Shown: one piece after another, positions 1 to 10,245 of the stretch | How positions within the stretch are numbered: the stretch's first letter is position 1 | How the letters are laid out: each line of letters starts with the position of its first letter | Assembly: GCA_003427395.1 (NCBI GenBank) | Contig: BFEA01000677.1 | Span: 48,424 to 73,914 of the forward strand | Reading direction: 5' to 3' | Length of the DNA: 25,491 nt | Source of the DNA: Chara braunii | Taxonomy: Eukaryota; Streptophyta; Charophyceae; Charales; Characeae | Made by a program: the position numbers and the translations under genes | Notes under the pieces: model-generated | The model's input: only the letters and a program-made list of their open reading frames with translations | The model's database searches: none | Told to the model about the DNA's origin: nothing

Positions 1-197
1 TTTTTTTTTTTTTTTTTTTTTAAACAAAGTCAGATTCCAAAAAACAAAATATAGGAGTGTAGGGTTTTCCAAACCCTACACCCCCATATATATATTTTTT
101 TTTTTTACGTATTTTTAGGCGGGGGGGGGGAATTGAAAAACCAGGCCGTGGACTGGGCCTCATCGGCCGAGGCCGCAGCGGCCGAAATACCCGCGGC
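1..197 (-). other. LINE 3' UTR and poly(A) tail
   Basis: The T run at 1-21 is the A-tail of the minus-strand LINE and probably continues beyond the window. Between it and the ORF2 stop lie an 11-bp perfect hairpin (57-81), an AT repeat, a T run near 97-108, a G run at 121-130 and a GC-rich block of nested GGCC inverted repeats (about 142-209). A 15-base word at 22-36 recurs with one mismatch at 285-299 inside the ORF2 end. Confidence 0.7.
57..81. repeat. perfect hairpin in LINE 3' UTR
   Basis: GTGTAGGGTTT and AAACCCTACAC form an 11-bp stem with a 3-base loop (68-70). It sits about 35 bases from the A-tail. A 3'-end hairpin in some LINEs is bound by their own reverse transcriptase, so a similar role is possible but not shown here. 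Confidence 0.75.
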
Positions 198-3100
198 CTA
201 GGCCACGGGTGTCACATAGCCAAAGGAGCCTACCCTACCATCGGCTTTTAGAGAGACATTATCCAAAGTAATATACGGATTTTCAAACAAAGTCTGATTT
301 AGTACTTCAATTCGCGTTTTGGGTGGTCGAAGAACCTCTGGAAAAAGTTTGTGCCAAGCATACAAGATGTTCCACCACAGTTTCATTTTTGGTTTCTTTG
401 TAGTGTACCATGGAATAAAAAAGGAGAACCAAACATCCGCAGGTCTTAAGAAGTCTCACTCTTTGGTGAGGATATATTCTGCCAACTGTATCCAAAGTTT
501 GGACCACAGACCAAATGCTGCTGAAACCACCCATTTGCAGAGAAGTGCAAGGTTTGTTGAAACGCATCCAACAGACCCAACCCCCTCTGAGTCCTTGCTA
601 CTGTTACTGCATCCCTTTCAAATAAATCCTTGCTGAGTTTCCGCTGTCGGTTTTCATAAATATCGGACCGCCTCCTTCTTGATCCGAGAGTATGCCCCTT
701 CGCCCAGTAGATGGATCGAAAGCGGGAACCATAATATTGAGAATGCAGCGGATGACAATACCAAAGCACGACCAAACAAAGAGAGTTAAAAATTTTGTGC
801 CCAGCTTGTGATCCTTGCCGCCACTTTATCTGCCAGGATGATATCTTGGACCTTAAAGCAGTTCGAGAGGGAGACTTGAACGCCAAAAAAGTGGTCCGAC
901 GAGTTGGCAAGAATCCTTTTAAGTCCCTAGTCTACACCCAATTCCCGGGAGTAAGAGAGGAAGCAACTAGATTTATCCCAATTTATAGAAGCTTCAGACA
1001 AAACACAATATATATATCTACTACCTCCCTAAGTTCTTGTACGGCTGAAAGGCTCTTGTCACATGCTACCCTAAGGTCATCTGCAATCACCCCTCCCTTC
1101 CATTCCAAATTTGAGGCCAACTTTATACCAAAAATATTAGTGTTTTTTCTAATATTGTCTAAAAGGATTTCTAATTGAAGAACAAATAACAGTGGGGCAA
1201 GAGGACAATTTTATCTTAGCGACCGAGTTAGCTTGAATTCTTCAGACAGTCTTCCATTCAGCACGACTACTGAGGATGCCTGTTCATAGCTTGCGCTTAC
1301 TCAAGTCCTAAAGCCCGGGTCAAAACCCATCTTCGTAAGGGAGGTGTAAACAAAGCTCTACCCCACTTTGTCATAAGCCTTCTCCATGTCCAGGATAAGG
1401 ATTACGACATCCCTTTTCTATCTCCCAATAATGTTTAATGCCTGTATGGTTGAGGCTATGTTTTCAAAAATAGATCGTCCTTTCACGAAGGCACCCTATT
1501 CCCAACCAATGAGAGAGGGAAAGATCTTGGCCAAGCGCAATGCCAGTGTTTTGACAAACAGTTTATAGGTCACGTTGAGTACAGAGATCGGTCTCCAGTT
1601 GCGGACATCCCTCTTCTCTCCCTTTTTGTACATGAGGGAGATCATTCCTTGAGTAAAGCCCACTGATAGGCGGCCAGCCCTAAGATATTGATTATATATA
1701 TCACATAGAAAGGGGGTGAAGGCCCCCCAAGAAGCCAATAAAAGTTCTATGGGGAGCCCATCCAACCCCGGGCATTTGCCTTTTGCCATTGCCCAAGCTG
1801 CACTAAGAATTTTTGATTCCCCCATAGGTCTGTCCAATTCCAGAGCAGCCAACTGTGATAAGCATTTCGTAGTATGGTTCCAAAATGACGAATACTCAAA
1901 TAAGTCTAATGATGGCCCACCCGCTAGGCGCCTAGTGGAAACTATATCTCTAAAGTATTCCAACGCATACTCACACATCTGAATCGTGTCGGATACTAAT
2001 GGTAGTGAATTATCGAAGGGATGAGCCAGCTCCCTTATTAATGATTTTGATTTATGGAGTAAGAGGGAGCGAAAAGTCATCTTCGTCATTCTATCGTAGC
2101 CAACAATACCCCTGAGGCTAAGAAAATCGATCCATTCAGTCCGTTTCTTTATTTCTAGGGCCTCCAATCTAGCTAAGGCATCTTTTTTGATCGCCGCCTA
2201 ATGCCAATCCAAGAATGGGTCCTTACCCATTTCTGATTTTGCGTGAGCGATTAGCTTGACGATATATTTTTCTTCCCAGTGTCTTTATGCGGCCTTCATT
2301 CTTGAAAAGGTGATCAACGCATGTCTCAGAATAACAATTTTTGTGTCCCACTGGAGGTGATCCTCAAACAAGACTTTCTCTTCTTGCCATTAAGACATGT
2401 GGGAAGTGACCCACTCTACAATACCCGGGTCTTTTAACATGTTCGTATTTAACCGAAACGGAGGACGGTGTCGTTCCACTGTATCTTTAGGTAGGATATC
2501 CAGCAACACCGGGCGTCGGAGATGATGGTCAGACATAGAGTCTGATATCACTTCGCACCAGGTGCTGCGATCCCAAGGACACCCGCGAGTAGAGAAGAAG
2601 TCAAACCTTCTCCTTGGAGCTGGGGAGGTGGCTGTAGGTGGGACCCGTGGGTGGCCAACCCAAGTAAAACCGTTTTCATGTGGATGGAAGGTCCTATATG
2701 GATTGGCAAGTAACTATGTTTCATAGAAAGGAGATAATAAGATAGAGTCCGATCGAAGAGGTGGAGAGCCAAGGGTGTCTAGGCCTGGGTTAATCACAGC
2801 ATTTCAGTCCCTACACATAATAAGATTCTTCGTATCTGGTAAACAACTCGAAAGACGCCCAAAGTAGTCCTGGCGTCTGTTATATTCAACAGGCACAGAC
2901 TGTCATAGTGACCCATTATTCCGCCTCTATCGGAAAATTGAGCCATGCCCATCGTCCTTCATTATCATGGTAATGATCTAGTATCGTGATGTCCAGGTCC
3001 TTATTATTAATTAGTATGGCTACCCCACCTTTGGTTTGCGCTGTTGGGGACCAAATCTGAGGCCCATCCCACCAACGTTGAATAGTGGTTAACTTTTGCA

Positions 3101-3248
3101 GGTCTAATTTAGTCTTTTGTATGCAGGCTATCTGCACATTTTGTGAATGTAGTCATTCTTTAAATCTATTTTTTTTTAAATTCTTGTTCGAGTCCCCAAA
3201 TCCACGCACATTCCACGTCAGAAATCTGATTCTAGTTGGTAGAACCAT
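198..3248 (-). pseudogene. LINE ORF2: APE endonuclease + reverse transcriptase, broken
   Basis: ORF2 normally nicks target DNA and copies the LINE RNA into the nick. I place its start at the ATG at 3246-3248, seven codons ahead of the endonuclease motif TWNVRGFG (WNVRGFG at 3195-3215). Next come a CIQKTKL motif and GGVAILI (2916-3137), then SDHHLRRP near 2530, the C-terminal SDH of APE enzymes. The RT palm fragments are open from 2167 to 1496 (YKKGEKRDVRNWRPISVLN), then LDMEKAYDKVGWSF near 1390, [11 protein letters not shown] near 1200 and ADDL near 1100. The tail to 198 resembles LINE ORF2 C-termini (KLWWNILYAWHKLFPEVL). Full span is about 1,016 codons, usual for the class. Stops (for example just after SLIGWE and within LDMEKAYDKVG.SF) and frameshifts make it non-functional. 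Confidence 0.88.
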
Positions 3249-3804
3249 TTCCTGAACCTCTACAGCGTGGAAGTTGGATGTGGGCTACAACTCTACCTTT
3301 GGCCAGGGACCCCTTCCTCTCGACTGGGAGGGTTGCGATTCTCCCTCTATCTAGGGAGGGGATGGGGAGGGGGAGGGGGGGGGAGAGACAGGGCGGCCAA
3401 TTCTACCGTAAATTGTTCAGTTGTGAAGGCGTCCGTGGCCTCTGTGTGAATCAGTGTGATGAAGCCATTTCGCTACATCAGCCGCTGACAGACTCTCAGA
3501 TAAGGATATGTTTCTCTGCGTGTCTGAGGTCATGTCTAGGAGCCGGGGTAGCGGTAGCAAATAAATTTGTTGCGCACGCAGTCTCTCGAGGTCTACAGAG
3601 CAAGCTTGGAGTGTCAAGCAAGCTATGTGTAGGACGGTCTTGTTGCCCTGGTAATTGGTTACTATGCTTTGTCCTCTTTTTAGAGTGTGCAAAAATGTGC
3701 ATTTGCCAGAATCCTGCAAGACCTGTTTCTTGATGGTTGATAGTCAAACTAAGTCCGACGGTGGGCCCGTGGTGAGCACTGCCGATAGTGATAGCACCTC
3801 ATCC
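3249..3804 (-). other. LINE region between ORF2 start and the readable end of ORF1
   Basis: No convincing long coding frame on the minus strand. It contains a G-rich tract at about 3355-3388. It is either the inter-ORF spacer or a badly decayed ORF1 C-terminus. The short open frames in both directions here do not resemble known proteins. Confidence 0.5.
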
Positions 3805-5517
3805 TCATCCATATTTGTCAATACCATTGGACCGTGAGGGGAAGGACTCCGAAGGAGTGATCACCAGTGGAATCAGAAACTCTTTCGTGTTGCCTGCAAC
3901 CCTATCTTTCGTCGACAGGGTCTGCATCGGCAAGGACATATCCAACTGTTTAGCTAAGCGGGATTTCCCTTGTTTAGATTTAACTGTGCCGGGGGAAGGA
4001 TGAGTACTAGGCTTCAAAGAACCTTTTTTACCCTTCATCCCGACAACTTTTTTCTTTATCGCACACTGTTTCTTTGCAGGGGAACCCCCCTCGGGGGAGA
4101 GGTTGGTCTCTCTCTTATCGTAGGAACCTCTTCTGTCACTTATGTCACTGGAGTCCCGTTATGGCTTCCCACAGAATGGAACTCACCCCTATCTGAACCG
4201 GAGGGATCCAATGGATGGTCACTCGTGGCATCTTTTAATCGATATAGGCTTTTAACGCTAAGATCCGAGTCGTAATCCGCCTCGTCCTCGGACGAGGTAT
4301 ATGCCACATTTTGAAAAACTCGCGATTGGTGTAGATGCCCAGTCCTATCTGTCCAGGTCAATGGATCTTCATCCTCCCCCTCGTCCTCTTCATCTTCAGA
4401 CGGGGTGGGGGAGGGAATTCCTTGACTCGAACGTACTTCCTTCGCGTGTAGTACAATCTCGTTACCTTGTGGGATAAAGAACTCATGACTACTACCCCGG
4501 TTGTTTCTATTGTCTCTTTTCTGTTTCTCATTACCCGGTGTAACCCGATCCTCTTCCATCTTGTCAAACAAGAGTTTGTTGGCTTTTACCTATTTCCATA
4601 TCCCTTTCCTCCCCCAGCTTGTCATTCCCCCTGTTTTTGCCCACCTCCGATATGGGTTTCTCCAACTGTCCATCCTTCTCTTCTTCCCTTTCGTCTCTCT
4701 TTCTGTTTGTCCCCCTTAGTGCCCTCCTTGTCTATCCGGATCTTCTCCCACCGCATCCTCTTCCCTTTATCCCTTTCCCCCATCTCCTTGTTTCCCTCTT
4801 TCTGCCTCCCCCCTTTCTCTTCTCCGCCCCCTTGGTCTTTCCTTCCCCCTTCCTCTCCAATTCCAAATCCCTTCTCCTTGACCACCTTCAAGTAGGATTT
4901 TTTATTCTTCGATTGGCAGTCCTCATCTCCCTCTGAGCGGAAGTGCCTTCTACAGTCAGGGCACCATGAAGTCTCTGTGCACACCACCTCCAGTTCGACA
5001 TAGCCATCTGGCCCCAGGTCTATTACCAAATATCTTTGTAACGAAGACGGGCCGCTGAGTCAAGGTCAAACCTCACATTCATAAGGTCTGGATCTAACCA
5101 ATCTTTGAAGGCAGAATATTCCTTGATCAGGTCGCTGCGATATGCCATGATGCATCACACATTGCCCTCGGGAGAAGGGGGAGTACCCCAATCGGGACCT
5201 GTTGACACCAAATCCAGAAGAAACGGTGTCGAGCCACCTCCCTTCACTCCCATAGTTCATTTTCGGTCATCCACGGAAATACTATATTTAACTTTGTCGA
5301 GCTCGATTTTTGTACAGGACATTCTGAGCATCCATGTGGCAACCTCTTTGGTGGGGGCTATATAGGTAATCAGGTTGCGGCCCTCATTATGGAAGAGGAC
5401 CCTCTTCACAGGAATTGCAATTTGGGACGTCGTGGCCAATCCATTTTCGTAGATCCATACCAGGCGTTTTTTAACATCTAGTGGGACTGACAAAGATTCG
5501 TCTAAAATTGAAAGTCA
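3805..5517 (-). pseudogene. LINE ORF1 (nucleic-acid binding), middle and C-terminal part, broken
   Basis: ORF1 of plant-type LINEs is an RNA-binding chaperone. In reading order: a domain resembling the DUF4283/RRM-like N-terminal unit of plant LINE ORF1 (5493-5257, with PVKRVLFHNEGRNLITYI); a stretch ending RLRYKDIW near 5045; a Cys/His cluster, CPDCRRH followed by a Cys nine residues after the His, near 4960, zinc-knuckle-like but with spacing unlike the classic CX2CX4HX4C; a highly charged Lys/Glu/Gly tract (4890-4622); an acidic Ser/Glu/Asp-rich part (4571-4140); and a basic end (4038-3805). At least two frame changes are needed to follow it, so it is dead. Its N-terminus lies beyond the inserted LTR element, at 18807-19018. 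Confidence 0.72.
5514..5517. repeat. target-site duplication GTCA, left copy
   Basis: GTCA directly precedes the left LTR terminus (TGTGACGCCC) and matches GTCA directly after the right LTR terminus (GTTTGTCACA) at 18807-18810. Four-base duplications are made by some Ty3/gypsy integrases; five is more usual. LINE ORF1 continues on both sides, which supports the boundary. Confidence 0.7.
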
Positions 5518-7977
5518 TGTGACGCCCAACCTCACGGCCAGCGCGACTTCCTGATCGGAGTAGGATGTGGGCCTGGAAGTGCAAAAAGGGGTGTGCCAAG
5601 GATTTTTGGGGAAGTGGGGGTGGAGTCCCAGGTCAGAAATGAGATCTCCTATGCCAGATTTTTTCGGGGGCACGAGTGCAATTTGGCGGAGAGGACGGAC
5701 CGCCTCTGGTCATAAGGCTGATGGCATACACGGGTCACTCAAGGCCGGGTGAGCCATTGTTTCTGAGGACAGCGGTTCGCGGGAAGGTCCCTTTGGGGTG
5801 GGTGGAGTTCCGATGAGCCAGGCCGTCGGAAGCTGCCACATGGCACCGATCGTCGCGCGTTTGAGTTGGGCCTCCGGAATTTCGGGGTCCTCTGATTGCT
5901 GCGTCGTCGGCACTTTCCACAGGGTGTACTAGGCCAGTAGGGGGCGATGGCTTTCCACTGGACGACGCTGAGTAAGTGGTATGGAAGAAGAAGACGAAAG
6001 GGAGGGAAACTGGTGGAGATAACGACAAAGCCGGGGTGGGTGAAGTAGTATGTGCGGTCTTGAGCAGGGAAATCAGAGCACCGGGGGTCCCTAGTGGTGG
6101 CGCAGTGAAACTCCCTTGGACACAGTCGATTCTCTGTTAGGCAAGGGAATCCCTGTCGGAAGCTTTCTTCTATCCAAGGGGTGAGATAGTCTGGGTCGTA
6201 CAATAATGACTCTGAGCTTTCGGAGCACGTCATCATGTCATCGTCGAATTGCGAGATGCCTAAGGGCGGGTCTAGGCTGGCTAGGATCACCACGGACGAG
6301 CACGTGTAGGTTGCTTGATTCGAGTCGTGCTTACGCGTGTTCGCATGGGATGATTGTTCCGTCGCAGACCCCGGACAGCCGTATCCAATCAAACCGTACT
6401 TCTGCAATCGGTGGGCTCTTTCGGAATTGACGAATCGACGCACGGGGGCACGTGTAAAGGCGCAGATCAGGTCGCGTTTACACGCGGCGTTCGCTGGGCA
6501 GGACATTCAATTGCCTAATCACTCTGTAATTTTTTTGCAGGCAATAGGCGACAACCACACAGCCCCATCAAAAGATAGGCAAAACGAGAACAGGATTACT
6601 GATTGCGCAAAATTCCTATCCTACTCACGAGAGCATCAAATGCAACGAATCAAGGGCAATGGCAAGGATCCGACAGAAAGATAAGTAACCAAACATGGCA
6701 TCCATACATTCATTCATTCAGCAACATAAACACAATATATCTGAGATGGAAATCGCGAAGACAAGTGTGATCAAAACCCAAGTCCAGGTTCCGAGAAACA
6801 GAGAACGGGTAGATCACCCGGGGCCGAAATCAAAATTTATATACACGAGACGGGAGGGAGAAAAGATAAAAGAAACAGCAAATCCACGTCCATCAACCTT
6901 AACTCTCTCTTCCTCTCTCTTCTTCTCCGATGCGGAAAGTCCGTTGTCGCGCACCAACCCACGAAGCCGTCACCCCGCTTAGTCCTCCCGCACCCGTCTT
7001 GTTCGCCCTTGCCCACAGTCCGCCGTGGCCCGCGTCAACCCTGCGCGTTTGGCACCAGCTCGTCGGGTCGCCCGACTCCTGCTCTACTCACCTCTTATTT
7101 CGCTCGTGTGCCGACCCTCTCTGATCGCGCAACCCCAAGCTTCCAACAACTGGTTAAGAGAGCTAACTAATCGCGCAGCCGGAATTTATAGCGTGCATGC
7201 ATGCACGAAGAACACGGAATTACAAGGACTTAGAAGGGAGATTAGAGAGGGAGCGCCTACGTTCTGTATGACCGGGCCGCGGCGTGGGGGACGTAGCCAC
7301 TCTCCACGCATCGATCCGATCATGCAGATCGTGGCTACCAACAATGCAGCAAAAGAAAGAGAAGAAGGGCGGGAAAGACGAAGCACAAGAAGAAAGTTAC
7401 AGTTACAATGGCGCCGGTCCAAAATTACAGTTACACACCCGATTAAAGGCGCCGACTAATCAGAATTCCGTTGCAGCTGCATAAATGAGCGCGTAGGCAA
7501 AAGGTGCCGCGCGGCAAAAGAAAGTACTAATTACAAAATTCTAAAATTCCAAACTAATGTGAAAAAGAAAAAGTTCAGGTTCCGAAAGGAAAGTCCGAAA
7601 TTCCGAGAGCCGTCGGGGCTCGATAAAATTCGAAAAAGAATTAAAAAAGAAAATTCAAAACGAACGAAGCAATTTCCCGCGCGATGTCCACGCCCAAAGA
7701 GTTCCGGAACCGAACCAAAAAGAAATGACGTCAACATTTATTAATCGCGCGCCTGGCGGTGCGCCAGCCATCCGACCAATCAATCACCCGTCCCGGGACA
7801 CACCCAGTTTTGACTGAGCCATCCGAAAAGAATCGACGCAAAAGACGAAGAAGCAAGGGTACAGATGCAAATTTCCCATCCATCCCAATCTCCCGTAATT
7901 GGCCCAACCTTCCCAGCTTAAGACCCCTCATTGCAATCGCTGAGAAAGTCGCGCGCTACAGAAAGTGGTTCGTCACA
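5518..7977 (-). repeat. 3' LTR (left copy)
   Basis: Begins TGTGACGCCC on the plus strand and ends GTTCGTCACA, so on the element strand it runs TG...CA with short terminal inverted repeats (TGTGACG/CGTCACA). It aligns with 16338-18806 along its whole length apart from the outermost 8 bases at 5518-5525. It contains the same promoter-like motifs as the other copy: TATAAAT (7184-7190) beside a 16-bp palindrome (7192-7207), and TATATAAAT (6836-6844). The open frames within it are not conserved as proteins between the two copies, and I see no gene here. Confidence 0.93.
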
Positions 7978-7991
7978 TCTGTGACGCCCAA
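7971..7991. other. anomalous inner junction of the 3' LTR
   Basis: CGTCACA-TC-TGTGACG (7971-7986) is a 7-bp inverted repeat with a 2-base gap. The 12-mer TGTGACGCCCAA at 7980-7991 duplicates the outer LTR terminus at 5518-5529. A polypurine tract for second-strand priming is expected here on the minus strand and is not seen. The arrangement looks like an LTR end abutting an LTR start. Confidence 0.6.
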
Positions 7992-8680
7992 GGGGTTCCA
8001 ATATTAGCAAGTTCCTGCTTGCTTGTTGACACGTGTCGATCTCTCTAATCGATCGACACGTGGAGCTCTTCTTTCTATGCCACTTACCGTTCGAAGGAGT
8101 GTGGACGTCGTCCAATCGTGGCAACACAGCTCTGCTACTTATTCCTCAGGGAGGGCCATCAACAATCCAAGGAGGTGATTGCACGTGTGATCGTCATGAC
8201 GCGTGCCCATCAGTCATACATCAGCGAGCGCCGGGAGGGGAAAGGGGAGACGGTACATGGAGGGGTGGCGAGGGGGAGGGTTGATGGGTAGCGGGGGAAG
8301 GAAGCTCTCTATTCCGGCCACCGTCTACGGAAGTTACTGATAGCGAACGATCCAGTGAAAGCGGGGGAATCGGTTGCCTGTGTGGGGGAGGGATGCGAGG
8401 TAGTCGGGAAAGGGCCACGCGGAAGTGATCGTGGTTCTCGCATGCGGGGATAGTCCCCGTAATCATGCAGTATACCTCGATCATATTGTGGCCTCGCCAC
8501 GCGGCACTAAGGAAAAGGATATGGAGGCAGAAGACAGGAAGGGCACCGTGACATCGGGTGGAGGGGTGGGGATGAACAATGACAGCGAGACGGGTAGTGT
8601 AGAAAAAGCGAAAGGTGTCGATGGGGAAGGGATTGTCGGGGAAGGTGACGCGAGTAGAAATCTGGTGGAAAGAGAGGTGG
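7978..8680 (-). other. untranslated region between ORF3 and the 3' LTR
   Basis: About 700 bases with no protein-like frame on the minus strand; the plus-strand frames are shadows. It holds the G-box hairpin at 8030-8062 and G-rich plus-strand stretches. No purine-rich tract stands next to the LTR. Confidence 0.6.
8030..8062. repeat. 12-bp stem hairpin with CACGTG ends
   Basis: CACGTGTCGATC (8030-8041) and GATCGACACGTG (8051-8062) are perfect inverted repeats around a 9-base loop. The outer ends are CACGTG, the G-box/E-box word. It lies inside the retrotransposon, about 50 bases from the 3' LTR. Function unknown. Confidence 0.8.
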
Positions 8681-10245
8681 TCAAGGGGATGGTGGGATAA
8701 CGACAGGGGACGAAGCCCGATGCCCCGCATCGGTACGTGGACGAGTTGGTGGGCGGTCGGCGGCGGAGGGGGAGGGGGATCGGCTTCGTCGCCGTCCGGC
8801 TGGTGCGGCTGAAGTCTCGGCAGCTGTCTCCCCATCCTCGGGCTTAGGTTGCTCCAGATCTCGGGCCGGATCGTTGGTGCGCGGCTGACCAGCTGCGATG
8901 GCGAACTCCAACTGTCGCTTCCCGGCCGCGATCTCTTCCCTCTTCTGCGCCTGGGCCTGCGACCGAGCTTCGTCACGCACTTCGTCCTCGAATCCTTCCC
9001 ACTCCGACTCTTCCAATTGGTCCTGATCTTCTTCTTCTTCGTCGCTTTGCTCTTCTTCCTCCTCCTCACTTTGCTCTCCTTCGCTGTGCTCACTGTAACT
9101 CCCCTCTTCGGGAGTTTTTTCCTCGTCGGCCTCTTTTTCGGCTTCTTTTTCTTCTTCTGAGCTTTCTTCTTCCGCTTCAATCTCTACTTCCTCGTTCTCG
9201 GAAGCTGTCCGATCTAGAAAGAAGGCGAGGTCGACTATCTCTTGCGGGTCCAGATAACCACGTTGTGATGGTGGGTTGCGGCCGCTTCCTGGTTCCTCCA
9301 AGCACGCCGACCACTGAAGATATGGCGTCAAGGTCCATGTGAGAACGTGTGGGATTGGGCTGTCGTCGCTTTGCGAGACGATCTCGAGTAGGAGATCGTC
9401 GGCCAGCTGCGCAAGGGGGACCGTTAGCTCCTGCACGATCAGTTGGCGATGATCGGGCCGCACCGATCTGAAGAGGAATCCGAGCAGGTCGCCCTCCACT
9501 TCCGTTCGCCACGCTTGGATGACAAGCAGCTCGTGGTACTCGGTCCACTGCCGGTGATCCCCATGCCGCGTCCACGTGACCCTTACTCCGACCAGGCACA
9601 CCGACAGCTCGACGAAGTGTTCTCGCCAACGCCTCCACTGCTGGGGGTCAAGAAGGGGGAAAGCGAGTGATTCCAGACAGAAGGAGAGGTGCGGATGGAC
9701 TCCGGAATTGCCAGAAGGTAGGGAAGAAAGAGGGGAGGTCGAAAGTGGAGATTGGGAATGGGTTCATTGAGGACGGGGGAAGGGGACGAGTTCCGGGAGC
9801 ACCACCGCCGGCTCGTGCTGGAAGGTTCGGATCCCGTCAAGGTCGACGCCGTCCGTGGGAAAAAGATTATCCCCGTGGGGCGTGAGCCAACGATTCCACT
9901 CCGACGCCAACTGTTGCGCCCACAACCGGAGCGACGTCTTGATAGTTATATGCCGCAGCGGGCTGATGGGGCTGATGTCGCCACTAAAGGCGACCACCGT
10001 AGACACGTGCCTCATTCTAGGACCGATCGCTGATGAACTGCTACCGCCTCCGCCAACACAACCGCCCGGGGACTGCCTGCGAAGCGAAACTCGGCGGTTA
10101 AGTACACTCCCTGGGTAGAGAAGAATTGCGCAAGTCGCCGGAGGTCCGGATTGATCCGCGGATGATAAACTTGTCGGATCGCTGAGATGTGACACCGTGG
10201 CACGAGCAGGGGATCACCTAGAGCTCGCTCCGTAAGAAAACTCAT
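8681..10245 (-). pseudogene. retrotransposon ORF3 in the env position, unknown function
   Basis: A third coding region downstream of pol. Its ATG (10243-10245) overlaps the pol stop as ATGA (10242-10245). About 520 codons once one frame change near 10060 and an in-frame TGA at 9764-9766 are allowed for. The first 60 residues (MSFLTERALGDPLLVPRCHI...) and the part from 10020 to 9183 look like a folded protein rich in Trp, Leu and Arg (WRRWREHF, WTRHGDHRQW). Next is a long Glu/Asp-rich tract (about 9180-8990), then an Arg/Ser/Pro tail (RRRSRSPSPS) ending at TGA 8681-8683. I see no signal peptide, transmembrane segment or envelope hallmark, so it should not be called env. I do not recognise the family. 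It could also be the fused end of pol if the Ser-Pro repeat just before the stop has slipped. Confidence 0.62.

Larger units (their letters stand above)
1..5517 (-). mobile_element. LINE (non-LTR retrotransposon), 3' portion, degenerate
   Basis: Minus-strand non-LTR retrotransposon. It reads from ORF1 (right) through ORF2 (left) to a T run at the window start, which is the A-tail on the element strand. The family is shown by an APE-type endonuclease opening (TWNVRGFG), a later SDH motif and LINE reverse transcriptase motifs. The copy is interrupted at 5517 by the LTR retrotransposon, and its 5' part resumes at 18807. Many stops and frameshifts show it is dead. Its 3' target-site duplication lies outside the window, so the exact end cannot be fixed. 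Confidence 0.88.

Noticed and set aside
57-81. Interstitial telomere repeat
   Set aside because: Only one AAACCCTA-type unit per arm; it is an inverted repeat, not a tandem telomeric array.
4467-4936. Pro/Ser/Phe-rich open frames on the plus strand
   Set aside because: Antisense shadows of the Lys/Glu-rich LINE ORF1 segment.
5739-6506. 255-codon open frame in the left LTR
   Set aside because: Its counterpart in the right LTR is shifted and truncated (16785-17387 and 16547-16840 are in different frames), so it is not conserved as a protein.
7980-8030. Start of a second, plus-strand LTR element at TGTGACGCCCAA
   Set aside because: Similarity to the LTR end stops after 12 bases and no further element features follow on the plus strand.
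8221-9180. 319-codon Lys/Arg/Pro-rich open frame on the minus strand
   Set aside because: It is the out-of-frame shadow of the Glu/Asp-rich and RS-rich part of ORF3, whose frame continues protein-like sequence on both sides.
8681-10245. Calling ORF3 an envelope gene
   Set aside because: No signal peptide, transmembrane segment, cleavage site or glycoprotein-like pattern is visible; only the position matches.
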